Shown: positions 54,510 through 62,981, counted from the first letter of the stretch. The stretch: 64,000 nucleotides of DNA from Verrucomicrobiaceae bacterium UBA1938 (GCA_002336895.1 DDFC01000017.1:15360-79359), one strand, 5' to 3'. The notes: generated from the letters alone by a model not told the origin. Made by a program: numbers and translations.

Positions 54510-55775
54510 TTGAAACAACCATTTGAAGATTCCATTAAAAACACATTAAAAAAGTCCGGCGAAGCCGGGTCTTTTCATGTGCAAAAACCAATCCCTCTCA
54601 CGTATTCGTTTGATAAGCCCGTTTATTTAGAGAGACCCAAGAATCAGGCATATGCTTTTTTGGGTAAGGACGCATTGAGGATGGCAAAGATTGATTCGGC
54701 AAATGAGGAGACAGTCATTGTGCAGGATGAAGATGTAACAATAGACGAACTCATCGCATCACTGAAAAGCAGGTATGATGATGTTGTCACCTTGGATGAC
54801 CTTGAGCATGAGACTATCAACAAGGTCAAAAATAGCATCGTCAGTGATTACGACTGGAATCATGTCACCGAGGAATGTGAACATCATGGGGTGTTGTTTG
54901 ATCCCGGTGATTCCGAAGCCGTGGTTAGATCATGGTGGTTGTGCAGAATTGTGAAGGAATTCATCAGTACACAGGATGCAGAACTGATCAGATTTGCAGT
55001 GGAAAAGCATGATCCTGATTTTTCTATGCGTGCTTTTGCATCATCATTTTTAAACTTCTACTGCGGTCAGACCGATTACCTTCAACGTGCTGGTTTAACA
55101 GGTGAAGATTTCAAAATCCGTGGGCTCTACGCTGGTCTTGAGCTTTTGGCGCGTGGAATACAGAACGCCCAAGATCTGGTTCCCTCGGACACCCTCAAAT
55201 CAGGGGTGGGATGGGAAGCTGTGGAGAGCGTATGCGATGAGGTTCTGACCAGCGTGGCAAAGACCGAGAAAGGAAGGTTTGACGCTCTCAGGAGCTTGGC
55301 TGTGGATCGCCATGCAGAACATCGAGAGGATTTTGTCTGGGGAGAGGACGACAACGCTTGGAATCCAGCTTTACCGTCAGCATCCAAAGCAAGGATCTTC
55401 ATGAAGGCGGTGGCGCAAATGAAGGCCGCAGGAGTTCCTGTAACGATTCCCGTGCTCGACAGGCAACACAATATCGTGGCGGTTTGTCTCATCCGATTTC
55501 AAGGCATTCACTGTCGAAACGCGGATATTGAACGAGTGGCCGAATTGTTTGAACAAAGACCCTGGATATCCGCCGACAGACTCACTGAAGGATTCCGGGT
55601 TTATATGAGACAGTTCACCACTGGGCTAAAAAAAGGTGAAGGCTTCAAGAGGCGTCGTTTTTACAGTACCAACATGGCCTCGGTCAGCTGGTTCCTGCGA
55701 CACTTTGACAAGATCGTCAAAGAAATGGAAGGAGATTACGGGGAGCGGTTTAATCGACTGCGTGCTCCTAAATAA
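54510..55775 (+). CDS. Protein of unknown function downstream of the iterons
   Basis: A frame of 421 residues if it starts at TTG 54510; GTG 54579 or a later ATG are alternatives. It is soluble, acidic in the first third (NEETVIVQDEDVTIDELIASLKSRYDDVVTLDDL) and basic at the C-terminus (GLKKGEGFKRRRFYSTNMASVSWFLRHFDKIVKEMEG), with no family recognised. A short stem CCGGC-GAA-GCCGG followed by TTTT lies at 54556-54574 inside the proposed N-terminus and could be a leader structure. It may be a replication or partition protein of the element; unproven. Confidence 0.6.
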   Translation: MKQPFEDSIKNTLKKSGEAGSFHVQKPIPLTYSFDKPVYLERPKNQAYAFLGKDALRMAKIDSANEETVIVQDEDVTIDELIASLKSRYDDVVTLDDLEHETINKVKNSIVSDYDWNHVTEECEHHGVLFDPGDSEAVVRSWWLCRIVKEFISTQDAELIRFAVEKHDPDFSMRAFASSFLNFYCGQTDYLQRAGLTGEDFKIRGLYAGLELLARGIQNAQDLVPSDTLKSGVGWEAVESVCDEVLTSVAKTEKGRFDALRSLAVDRHAEHREDFVWGEDDNAWNPALPSASKARIFMKAVAQMKAAGVPVTIPVLDRQHNIVAVCLIRFQGIHCRNADIERVAELFEQRPWISADRLTEGFRVYMRQFTTGLKKGEGFKRRRFYSTNMASVSWFLRHFDKIVKEMEGDYGERFNRLRAPK

Positions 55776-55924
55776 GCATGAGGATTCTTTGATCTGTACA
55801 TGCCAATCCAAGTTTGATAAAATTAAAAAAGCTGGCGGAAAATCCGTCGCTCGATGCATGGGCAAAGAGCTGTGAAAGGAAGACCTTCATTCACAAGCAT
55901 TTTGGATAAAGCATACACTAGCAT

Positions 55925-56335
55925 ATGAAACTAATACGAGAGGTGTCCTATGAGACACCAGAAGACACACACAACGGGACCATCATCAATGCCACTCTGA
56001 ACAAGGACACCAAGAACGGGAGGCAGAGGGAAAACCTTCGCCTCACGATTGCGGTTGATCCGGTTCCAGAGGAACCATTCCTCGATTACCGGGTGAGGAG
56101 GGACTATTGGGGAAACCAAACCGACAACCTATTCAATGACATGTATGAGCTCTTGGGTGCTGACTTGGTCCATTTGACCGACGAGACTGGTGAAATCCTC
56201 CCTGAAAAACTCAACCTGCTGCATGGAAAGAGGGTGAGGTTTGACGTGATCCATGAGACCCGCCCTGGATTCAAGGTGGCCTACAGGAAGGTCCAGAACC
56301 TGCGACCACTGAAAAACGTGAGAGAGGCGGCATGA
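55925..56335 (+). CDS. Small beta-rich protein of the mobile region
   Basis: A 136-residue protein (MKLIREVSYETPEDTHNGTIINATLNKDTKNGRQRENLRLTIAVDPVP start region) with a pattern of alternating hydrophobic residues and charged loops, like small OB-fold or single-strand-binding-type phage proteins; NDMYELLGADLVHL recalls ssDNA-handling phage proteins but no family can be named with confidence. Terminated by a strong hairpin 56352-56394. Confidence 0.6.
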   Translation: MKLIREVSYETPEDTHNGTIINATLNKDTKNGRQRENLRLTIAVDPVPEEPFLDYRVRRDYWGNQTDNLFNDMYELLGADLVHLTDETGEILPEKLNLLHGKRVRFDVIHETRPGFKVAYRKVQNLRPLKNVREAA

Positions 56336-56351
56336 CCCGGCTTCAAAGGGT

Positions 56352-56394
56352 CTCCAATGCTCATGACTTCACAAATGAGCATTGGAGGCTTTTT
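56352..56394 (+). terminator. Rho-independent terminator with 12 bp stem
   Basis: CTCCAATGCTCA (56352-56363) pairs perfectly with TGAGCATTGGAG (56376-56387), followed by GC and five T (56390-56394). Sited 17 bp after the preceding stop codon. Confidence 0.93.
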
Positions 56395-56508
56395 GACGGC
56401 TTGGTAGGTGTATCGGCTGCAATCCACCCTCGGGGGGGGCAAGGGCTCCTGGATGCCCTTCTGGCGCTGGGAATAACCACCAACGCTGTTTGAGCCTGAA
56501 AAACTCCG

Positions 56509-56808
56509 ATGCGCGAATTAATAATCACCGACAGCTTTAACGGGCTCTTGTCACGAATGGCGGGCCTCAATCACCTGGGGATACTGCTGGAAGGGCGCAA
56601 GATCCTCAAAAATGCAAAGAGGCAGAAAACTGAACCGGCAATGCGGATGTCCGAGGTGAGCCAGTTGACCGGTATGACACAGGAGGATCTGGACTTTTTC
56701 GTCTCACTCCGGCTGATCGACGTGGTCCAGCCCGCAGATGATCCGGTCATTTCCCTCCGGCATGTGCATTGTTTGGTGAGGATCTTCTTCGAGATGGTGA
56801 ATGGCTGA
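56509..56808 (+). CDS. Small protein with MerR/wHTH-like motif
   Basis: A 99-residue protein; the C-terminal part MRMSEVSQLTGMTQEDLDFFVSLRLIDVVQPADDPVISLRHVHCLVRIFFEM is like a MerR-type helix-turn-helix (test of next helix plus wing). Without an effector domain it would be a small DNA-binding protein, possibly a regulator or recombination directionality factor of the element. No ribosome-binding site is evident, so the start is uncertain. Confidence 0.5.
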   Translation: MRELIITDSFNGLLSRMAGLNHLGILLEGRKILKNAKRQKTEPAMRMSEVSQLTGMTQEDLDFFVSLRLIDVVQPADDPVISLRHVHCLVRIFFEMVNG

Positions 56809-56851
56809 GGAACAGTTTCAAAAAGCGCCTTGAGAGTCAAAAGTGTCTTGA

Positions 56852-57364
56852 TTACCACGCAGAAACCTGTTGCCACCAGCGAATGACTTTCGGCCAAGCA
56901 TGAAGGTCGCATTGTGCCGCTTCAATCAGCTTTGGTAGGTATAGCTTGAAGACATCATTGGCTTTCTCCCAATGCTCAAAGGGAAGCATGTCTCCATAAA
57001 AGGTTCCTTCATACTCATGAACGCAATCCCTCAATAACTGAGCCGCATCCGATCCTACGAAATATTCACCTGTAAGGCTGATTTCACAAATTCGTTTAAT
57101 CGCCTTATTGAAGAATTCACCTTCGATTTCATCATCGTCGGTCGGCGCTACGGGATTCTGTCTCTCGTCGAAGTGATAAGCCTCGTTGGCTAAGCAGTTG
57201 GATCTTCGAATGCAAATCAAGAACGATTCAATCAACTCGGTGTAAATATTTCGTTTGCTCTCCCACCAGGCTTTTTGCTTGTGCTGGGATAAAACGAGCC
57301 AGCTTCCTCCCAGAGCCCCTAAAAAAGTGACACCTGCTTGTAGGACGACATCTGCGAAATTCAT
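56852..57364 (-). CDS. Membrane-anchored protein of unknown function
   Basis: A 170-residue protein with one N-terminal membrane helix (MNFADVVLQAGVTFLGALGGSWLVL) followed by QHKQKAWWESKRNIYTELIESFLICIRR and an acidic soluble part. The arrangement, a helix followed by W-x-x-K-R-x-x-Y, is common in small membrane proteins of unknown role found in accessory DNA. It has no catalytic motif. Monocistronic on the minus strand. Confidence 0.6.
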   Translation of the reverse strand: MNFADVVLQAGVTFLGALGGSWLVLSQHKQKAWWESKRNIYTELIESFLICIRRSNCLANEAYHFDERQNPVAPTDDDEIEGEFFNKAIKRICEISLTGEYFVGSDAAQLLRDCVHEYEGTFYGDMLPFEHWEKANDVFKLYLPKLIEAAQCDLHAWPKVIRWWQQVSAW

Positions 57365-57419
57365 ACGCCGAGAAAGAGATGCGCTAACAATGTTGCATGC
57401 CTCTCTGTTCGAAAGATGG

Positions 57420-57650
57420 CTACTTTTTCCCGTCAGCCTTCTTCTGAGCTGCCCAACGCTTCTTCTGGGCTTCCGCGATACGCTTTTTGCCTTCTTCAGA
57501 CATCGTTCGCTGCTTCTTTGGGCGTCCAGGGCCTCTCTTTGCCGTGTCTGAGGATTCCCCCAAGATGGAGGCGAGTTCAGACTGTGCTTCTTCGAGCTTG
57601 ATTGCGAGTTTGAGGGCTTGTTTGAGCTGAGAGACGGAGGGGAGGGGCAT
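57420..57650 (-). CDS. Small basic AT-hook-like protein
   Basis: A 76-residue protein with a short helix (LKQALKLAIKLEEAQSELASIL), then an AT-hook-like core RGPGRPKKQRTMSEEGKKRIAEAQKKRWAAQKK. The Lys/Arg-rich tail suggests binding to the DNA minor groove or chromatin-like function. Similar short proteins are spread through verrucomicrobial genomes. It overlaps nothing and lies 5 bp from the end of the TPR gene, possibly co-transcribed. Confidence 0.65.
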   Translation of the reverse strand: MPLPSVSQLKQALKLAIKLEEAQSELASILGESSDTAKRGPGRPKKQRTMSEEGKKRIAEAQKKRWAAQKKADGKK

Positions 57651-57654
57651 GGTG

Positions 57655-58167
57655 TTAAATGGTTGGATCTTTGCCGAATATCAGGTCAAATGCTAGATCT
57701 TCAAGGCTCATCCATCTCAGGTCAGGATCAATGGAATGTGCTTCTGCCAGAGAATGTCGGCACTGTTCAAGATCCTGCAAGGCAGCAAAACACTTGGCTT
57801 TGAGATGATTGTAATGCACCAGATGTGTGCGTTTGGGCTCGATCTGATTCAACCAGTCGAGTGCTTCCCTTGGTTCGCCGGCGTCATAACGAAGTTGTGC
57901 GACCAGGTGCATTCGATCTGTATTCTCAGGATCACCCATGCTCAAGGACTCAGCCAGGTATGACGCTTTGAGAAAATGACCAGTCTTGACGAGGATTGTC
58001 ATTTGGAGCTGAATCGCCTCTTGCGTGATCTTGAGTTGGCTGGGAAGCGTCTCCAGGACATTAGATGCCTCGTCATACAGGCCTAGTTCGATATAGCCCT
58101 CGGCCTGCTCACACAACTTGATGAACGAGTCTCTGGTCATGTCGACTGTGTCGCTGTAGGTGCTCAA
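57655..58167 (-). CDS. TPR-like protein
   Basis: A 170-residue all-helical protein with tetratricopeptide-style repeats (FIKLCEQAEGYIELGLYDEASNVLETLPSQ, LQMTILVKTGHFLKASYLAESLS, LVAQLRYDAGEPREALDWLNQIEP, LKAKCFAALQDLEQCRHSLAEAHSIDP). No signal peptide. TPR proteins serve as scaffold; the partner is unknown. It precedes the AT-hook-like gene and follows the hxsA gene on the same strand with a 71 bp gap, so a link with the Hxs system is possible but weak. Confidence 0.7.
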   Translation of the reverse strand: MSTYSDTVDMTRDSFIKLCEQAEGYIELGLYDEASNVLETLPSQLKITQEAIQLQMTILVKTGHFLKASYLAESLSMGDPENTDRMHLVAQLRYDAGEPREALDWLNQIEPKRTHLVHYNHLKAKCFAALQDLEQCRHSLAEAHSIDPDLRWMSLEDLAFDLIFGKDPTI

Positions 58168-58238
58168 GAATCAAATTTGTGATTTCAGGGGCCAAAAAGC
58201 ATTGGCCCTGGAGCCTCATTTAAACGGCCAAACACGAA

Positions 58239-58931
58239 TTAATTCGAAACAATCATCTTTTTCATCACTGACATCGCACAGTCTTTGGTCAGAAGGATAA
58301 GGCGAATCTTGTATACTTTCCCGCTTTCCACGCGCAGATGCATCGAATCGCCAGTATAGGCGATGACCTCTCCTGATACCTTAAGGCCGTTGTTGAACAC
58401 CAAATCAACCTTTTGGGGCGGAATCGAAGTAGGAAGGGCGGGCTGCGAAGTGGGAGGCGCAGGCTGTTGTGGTGCCAAAGTGGCAGCGGAAGGGGGAGGG
58501 GGAGAAGCAGGACTGTAAGTCCTCGCCACAGGAACTGATTGGGGGGATGAAGGGGCTGGGGAGAATGTGTTTGGGCGTGGAGGTGCCGGGCTTTGCACCG
58601 AGGGGGCGTTGGACGGATAGTAGGTGCCCGACGAACTGTAGTGCGAAGAATGAGAGCTGTGCGATGAATGGCCCGATGTCGCGGAAGAATAGTGGGAGGA
58701 GTGCGATCGATGTGAACTGTGGGATCGGTGGCCGACCAGATAAATGTCATGATCACGAGCCCGGGAAGGCGTTAAGACCAGAGGAGGATCAGTCTCATCT
58801 TGGAATTGGTTGTTGTCCGGAAAAAGGAAATCCTTAAGCTGAGGCTTTTGCTTTTCGGCCTCTGAAGACAAGAGAGCCGACACGGCACCGGCAAGTGAAA
58901 AGATTTTTTGAAACAGCAGTGTAGGTTGCAT
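58239..58931 (-). CDS. hxsA: His-Xaa-Ser repeat protein HxsA
   Basis: A 230-residue protein and the predicted substrate of the Hxs radical-SAM enzymes. It has a weakly hydrophobic N-terminus (LLFQKIFSLAGAVSALLSS), the conserved lead RDHDIYLVGH and two HXS blocks: residues 68-82 (HRS HSS HRS HSS HYS) and 88-99 (HSS HSS HSS HYS). A Pro/Ser/Ala-rich linker (100-172) leads to a C-terminal beta-rich domain (KVDLVFNNGLKVSGEVIAYTGDSMHLRVESGKVYKIRLI), not part of the short HxsA form I know. It is divergent from hxsDBC across 63 bp. The product of the modification and its biological role are not established. A start at 58967 is possible. Confidence 0.87.
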   Translation of the reverse strand: MQPTLLFQKIFSLAGAVSALLSSEAEKQKPQLKDFLFPDNNQFQDETDPPLVLTPSRARDHDIYLVGHRSHSSHRSHSSHYSSATSGHSSHSSHSSHYSSSGTYYPSNAPSVQSPAPPRPNTFSPAPSSPQSVPVARTYSPASPPPPSAATLAPQQPAPPTSQPALPTSIPPQKVDLVFNNGLKVSGEVIAYTGDSMHLRVESGKVYKIRLILLTKDCAMSVMKKMIVSN

Positions 58932-58994
58932 GGCAACGGCGATTTGCTGTATGTATTGACAATCCAATACCTAAAAGCAATAGAAATTAGCGCC
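58932..58994. promoter_or_regulatory. Divergent promoter region of the hxs genes
   Basis: The 63 bp between hxsA and hxsD include TTGACA at 58956-58961 on the plus strand, with AATAGA/TAGAAA about 17-19 bp further on, a plausible sigma-70 promoter for hxsD-hxsB-hxsC. The hxsA promoter must lie in or overlap the same short stretch, which suggests joint control. Confidence 0.45.
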
Positions 58995-59402
58995 ATGAGT
59001 TCTTCCATCTCCCACGCAGTTGTAAGGGAGGCCTGTGTCGAGGAAACGAAGGAACAGAAGACGATTACCGTCCAGACATCCCTTTTCCCGACGGAGGTCA
59101 TCTTACGTGCCGCACATCGCTTTTCCGGCAGATATCATGTCTCCATACTCGCTTGTAATGATGGTGAGGTGAAGGTCATACTGAAAGCAAAAGACCAGAA
59201 CCTTTGTGAAGGAACTGAGGATCTCTTTCGGAGTGAGCTTCTCGATGAGGGTCTTAGGGCTGTCGTCGCCAGAGAATCCCGGCTAGAACGGGATCTCATT
59301 CTAGCGCATGCACTTTCACGACACCCTGTTCTACATGCCGAATATGAGTCGGCTGCGGCTTTTTCGGATCCTCATAGCATTCTGACTTCGGATCCAAAAT
59401 GA
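58995..59402 (+). CDS. hxsD: His-Xaa-Ser system protein HxsD
   Basis: A 135-residue protein at the head of the operon, identified from its size, its place directly before hxsB and the pattern of the family (VQTSLFPTEVILRAAHRFSGRYHVSILACNDGEVKVILKAKDQN, LFRSELLDEGLRAVVARESRLERDLILAHALSRH). HxsD is a short partner protein of the two radical-SAM enzymes, perhaps binding or presenting the substrate; its exact role is not known. Its stop overlaps the hxsB start (ATGA at 59399-59402). Confidence 0.82.
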   Translation: MSSSISHAVVREACVEETKEQKTITVQTSLFPTEVILRAAHRFSGRYHVSILACNDGEVKVILKAKDQNLCEGTEDLFRSELLDEGLRAVVARESRLERDLILAHALSRHPVLHAEYESAAAFSDPHSILTSDPK

Positions 59403-60850
59403 ACGGACTCAACCGCAGTTTCAAATCACCTGAATTCTACCGAAGGGCAGAAAGTTACAAGCTACTGCCTCTCCGCTTCATGCGGTTTGACGGAAACCGG
59501 TATTTCGTTTCAGGCATGGGAGGCGAATATTTATTCATGGAACGCTCGAAACTGGAGCAAGTGGTTCAGGGCAAAGTTTCAACCACCGATCCTCTTTACG
59601 CTGACCTGCTGGCTTCTCATCTCATCGCGGATGAGGATTCAGACATCTATCGTGAACTGGTCGCCGCAAAATACCGCACTCGACAATCCCGGTTGCCAGA
59701 TTGGACGGCGCTTCACATGTTTGTCACTACTCTGCGTTGCGATCACTCTTGCCAATACTGTCAGGTGTCCCGTGTGTCTGAAGACAGGAGCAGCTTTGAC
59801 ATGACGCCTGAAATCGCCTCCAAGGCCATTGGTCTTATGTTCAAGAGCCCGTCTCCGTGCATCAAAGTCGAGTTTCAGGGAGGCGAGTCATTGTTGAATT
59901 TTGATTTGATCCGCTATGTCGTTTCAGAGGTAAAGACCAGAAATGACGGGAGAAAGTTGGAATTCGTTATAACAACCAATCTGGCCAACCTGACCGACGA
60001 GATGCTCGATTTTGCCGAGGAGCACCGGATTTCATTCTCCACCTCGTTGGACGGCCCTGAAACTCTTCATAACAAAAACCGACCCCGACCAGGCAAAAAT
60101 AGTCATGGCAAAACAGAGGAAGGAATACGCAGAATCAGAACAAGACTTGGCTCCCAAGCTGTCTCCGCACTGATGACCACCACAGTATCCAGCCTTGAGC
60201 AGCCAAAGCAGATTGTTGACGAGTACGTGCGCCTGGGCTTTGACAGTGTCTTCCTGAGATATATCAGCCCTTACGGTTTTGCGGTCAAAAGCGCGTCTAA
60301 AATAGGCTATGAAACCGAGAAGTTTATTCAGTTCTTCAAAGAGGGGCTTGCTTACATTTTGGAACTGAACAAGCAGGGCATTTTCTTCCGTGAGACCTAC
60401 ACTCAAATTATTCTCCAGAAGATACTGATGCCCGGAGCGTCGGGCTACATCGATCTCCAGTCTCCCGCAGGCATTGGCATAGGCGGTATCGTTTACAACT
60501 ACAACGGCGAAGTGTACGCCTCAGATGAGGGGCGAATGCTTGCCGAGATGGGGGACAAGACCTTCAAGCTTGGAACCGTGGACGATCGTTACGAAAAGCT
60601 GTTTCTAAACTCTCCACTACTGGCAATGATTCATGAATCCATGGTGGAAGGAGTTCCTGGGTGCAGTGACTGCGCCTTCCAGACCTACTGCGGCACTGAT
60701 CCCGTATTTCACCACCGAACGCAGGGAGATTTCATCGGCCATAGACCTTCAAGCGCGTTCTGCCACAGGAACATGGAGGTAATACGTCACATTATCACCC
60801 TGCTGGAGGATGACAAAGAGGTCTCAACCATTCTAAAGTCCTGGCTGTGA
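59399..60850 (+). CDS. hxsB: His-Xaa-Ser system radical SAM maturase HxsB
   Basis: A 483-residue radical-SAM enzyme with a SPASM-type C-terminus. The 4Fe-4S motif CxxxCxxC is CDHSCQYC (Cys114, 118, 121), with further blocks KVEFQGGESLLNFDLIRYVV, ITTNLANLTDEMLDFAEEHRISFSTSLDGP and a C-terminal Cys set (GCSDCAFQTYCGTDP..SSAFC). Predicted to install a modification in the HXS repeats of HxsA. The start follows by ATGA overlap with hxsD, and it passes to hxsC by a GTGA overlap at 60847. Confidence 0.93.
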   Translation: MNGLNRSFKSPEFYRRAESYKLLPLRFMRFDGNRYFVSGMGGEYLFMERSKLEQVVQGKVSTTDPLYADLLASHLIADEDSDIYRELVAAKYRTRQSRLPDWTALHMFVTTLRCDHSCQYCQVSRVSEDRSSFDMTPEIASKAIGLMFKSPSPCIKVEFQGGESLLNFDLIRYVVSEVKTRNDGRKLEFVITTNLANLTDEMLDFAEEHRISFSTSLDGPETLHNKNRPRPGKNSHGKTEEGIRRIRTRLGSQAVSALMTTTVSSLEQPKQIVDEYVRLGFDSVFLRYISPYGFAVKSASKIGYETEKFIQFFKEGLAYILELNKQGIFFRETYTQIILQKILMPGASGYIDLQSPAGIGIGGIVYNYNGEVYASDEGRMLAEMGDKTFKLGTVDDRYEKLFLNSPLLAMIHESMVEGVPGCSDCAFQTYCGTDPVFHHRTQGDFIGHRPSSAFCHRNMEVIRHIITLLEDDKEVSTILKSWL

Positions 60851-62007
60851 TACCACTGAACGCCACATTCGAGAAACGATCCGAAGGCCGCAGCTTCGTA
60901 GCTAGACTCTCGGACGATGTCAACTTGCCCGAGCCTTTGCGTGAAAATGAAGTGCTACTTTTGAGGGGTGAGGAGCCGGGAAAAGTGGAGGGATTTCGGT
61001 GTGTGCTTCGTGTTGGAGGAACTAGTTGCTCAGGCAATGAAGTGAGTATTCCGAGCACATTTGATCATCTCCAGGACGGCGACATTGTAAGGATCAATGA
61101 AGTCATGGGTGAGCTTAGAGTGCTTTACCGCAAGGGATCCCATCACAACGTCCTGTTTTTCACCGAGAGATGCAACAGCCGCTGCCTCATGTGCTCGCAG
61201 CCGCCCCGCGATTTGGACGATGGATACCTCATCGACGACATGCTGGAGACAATTCCTCTCATGGATCCTGATACACGGGTTCTATGTATCACTGGTGGGG
61301 AGCCAACCATTCTGGGCTGGCGGTTAATGGAGGTGATGACCAGCGTGGCTAGGCACCTTCCTGACACAGCACTCCACATGCTAAGCAATGGACGGGCATT
61401 CGCCTACAAGGAGACAGCCAAGGCGATGAGTCAATCAGGCATCCGTGACATCATGATTGGCATTCCGCTCTATGCAGACGTCGCCAGTTTGCACAACTTC
61501 GTGGTGCAAGCTCGATATGCCTTCGATCAGACTCTGCGGGGAATAATGAACCTCGCACGGTTCGAGGTTCCAGTGGAAATTCGTTTCGTCATTCACCGGC
61601 AAACCGTGGCAAGGTTGGTGCAGACGGCCCGCTTCATTACTAGAAACCTACCCTTTGCCACGCAAGTGGCATTGATGGGCCTGGAGACCATCGGATTCAC
61701 CCGGACCAATGTCTCCGTGCTGTGGATTGATCCTTGGGAATATCGTGAAGCACTGGCTGAGGCTGTCAGCGTCCTGGCTGAGGCTGGCATGAAAGTCATG
61801 ATATACAATCTACCTCTCTGTCTCATGCCCCAAAAGTTATGGCCCTTTGCACAAAGATCCATCAGCGACTGGAAAACCATGTACATGCCTGTTTGTGAAT
61901 CCTGCACCCTCAAATCCGAGTGCGCGGGTTTCTTTGCCTCCGCACCCTTTAAATATAGCGATCACATCCGGCCCTTGCTTGCTCATCCCTCTGAGCCCGC
62001 CGCCTGA
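60847..62007 (+). CDS. hxsC: His-Xaa-Ser system radical SAM maturase HxsC
   Basis: A 386-residue radical-SAM protein starting with GTG (60847), coupled to hxsB by GTGA overlap. The motif is CNSRCLMC (Cys109, 113, 116), after an N-terminal domain of about 100 residues (RENEVLLLRGEEPGKVEGFRCVLRV). SAM-binding blocks ITGGEPTI and ISMNGRAFA-like HMLSNGRAFAYKET are present, and the end has CESCTLKSECAGFF. Two different radical-SAM enzymes for one substrate suggest two steps or a complex. Its last 25 bp overlap the end of the convergent SH3-like gene. Confidence 0.92.
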   Translation: MIPLNATFEKRSEGRSFVARLSDDVNLPEPLRENEVLLLRGEEPGKVEGFRCVLRVGGTSCSGNEVSIPSTFDHLQDGDIVRINEVMGELRVLYRKGSHHNVLFFTERCNSRCLMCSQPPRDLDDGYLIDDMLETIPLMDPDTRVLCITGGEPTILGWRLMEVMTSVARHLPDTALHMLSNGRAFAYKETAKAMSQSGIRDIMIGIPLYADVASLHNFVVQARYAFDQTLRGIMNLARFEVPVEIRFVIHRQTVARLVQTARFITRNLPFATQVALMGLETIGFTRTNVSVLWIDPWEYREALAEAVSVLAEAGMKVMIYNLPLCLMPQKLWPFAQRSISDWKTMYMPVCESCTLKSECAGFFASAPFKYSDHIRPLLAHPSEPAA

Positions 62008-62426
62008 GCCATCTGGTCAAGAATATCGGTTGCCGACGCCGCGATGACCTGCCACTGGCCGTCGACTTCGATGTAGATGTTGTATCCTTCAAGTGCTTTG
62101 ACCTTAACCTCGGTACCAACTGGCAGGACCTTGGTTCCGTTCATTTTTTTTCCATCCCATGCCCCTACACTCACCGGTTGTTGGATGCGGACAGTTTTTG
62201 GGATATAATTTTCTGGGTTGCTGATCATTGTGCCGTCTCTTGCAAAGGCAGGCTTCACTGGAGTTGGAGCTGCCACGGGAGTGATTTGGTAATCTCCGGA
62301 GTGATCAGTTGGCGCAAGGGAAGGGCTATTGTCTCCAGAGCACCCCTTGAACATCAACCCGAGAAAAAACATGGCTGCGCCTACCACTATAAGCGACAAA
62401 CAACCCGCATCATTTTTTTTTGCCAT
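61983..62426 (-). CDS. SH3-like membrane-anchored protein
   Basis: A 147-residue protein with an N-terminal membrane/signal segment (CLSLIVVGAAMFFLGLMFKGC), a Pro-rich linker and a C-terminal bacterial SH3-type domain (IQQPVSVGAWDGKKMNGTKVLPVGTEVKVKALEGYNIYIEVDGQWQVI). Such domains bind peptides or cell wall. It converges on hxsC with a 25 bp overlap. A role in the Hxs system is possible from location only. Confidence 0.7.
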   Translation of the reverse strand: MAKKNDAGCLSLIVVGAAMFFLGLMFKGCSGDNSPSLAPTDHSGDYQITPVAAPTPVKPAFARDGTMISNPENYIPKTVRIQQPVSVGAWDGKKMNGTKVLPVGTEVKVKALEGYNIYIEVDGQWQVIAASATDILDQMAQAAGSEG

Positions 62427-62516
62427 GCCGAATTATTGTCAAACGCTAGACGGTCACGCAAGTCCGTAAAAATGATTCCTTCAGCGGGTGCCTAAAATCG
62501 CTAAGCCGATTCATGC

Positions 62517-62540
62517 AGCACTGATATGAGTATCAGTGCT
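62517..62540. repeat. Palindrome in the gap between SH3-like and DUF350 genes
   Basis: AGCACTGATA (62517-62526) and TATCAGTGCT (62531-62540) form a perfect 10 bp stem with loop TGAG. No T-run flanks it on either strand in the right place. It lies in 62427-62762, a 336 bp stretch in which I find no convincing gene. Confidence 0.55.
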
Positions 62541-62762
62541 TGCTGAAAAAGGATCGCTTCCAAGTATGCTCTTCATCAAGCCGTCGGGTGCAATGCCTTG
62601 TCTTGGGATTCGGAATGCGATGCTCACGCAAGTTTGGGTTCGTATGGCGTAGGAGCACCTGATTCAATTCAAGGTGAGGCCGACCGGATTGCATGCAACG
62701 CATTTCCAGTTGTCTTTTTTGACTAAACTGGTATTACGGAGGGCTTACGATAATTAATTAAC

Positions 62763-62981
62763 ATGAATCCTATTTTTCAGAACTTCACCTTGATGTTTGG
62801 ATATGGCATTGGAGGGGCTTTAATGATGTCGCTGGCCTTGACGATACTGGTCAAGGTTTGGAACTGGATCACGCCAATCGATGAATGGGAGGAACTGAAG
62901 AAAGGCAATATTGCTGTGGCGATCGTTCTTGCCGCAGTCATTATCGCATTTGCGATCGTCATTTCGTCAGCAGCTTCATGA
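62763..62981 (+). CDS. DUF350-like membrane protein
   Basis: A 72-residue protein with two membrane helices (MFGYGIGGALMMSLALTILVKVW and NIAVAIVLAAVIIAFAIVI) linked by NWITPIDEWEELKKGN. The TPxDExxELKxGN-AxA link is the DUF350 motif. Usual family members have four helices (a duplication); this one has a single unit. Function unknown; other copies occur beside envelope or stress genes. AT-rich DNA upstream (GATAATTAATTAAC) may hold its promoter. Confidence 0.75.
   Translation: MNPIFQNFTLMFGYGIGGALMMSLALTILVKVWNWITPIDEWEELKKGNIAVAIVLAAVIIAFAIVISSAAS

Noticed and set aside
55636..55875. Plus-strand frame overlapping the end of the 421-residue gene
   Set aside because: Mostly inside the other gene in a different frame and without protein character.
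58635..58730. Short tandem repeat that could suggest a CRISPR-like or satellite array
   Set aside because: The repeats are codons for the His-Xaa-Ser blocks of HxsA, with no spacers and no equal repeat units.
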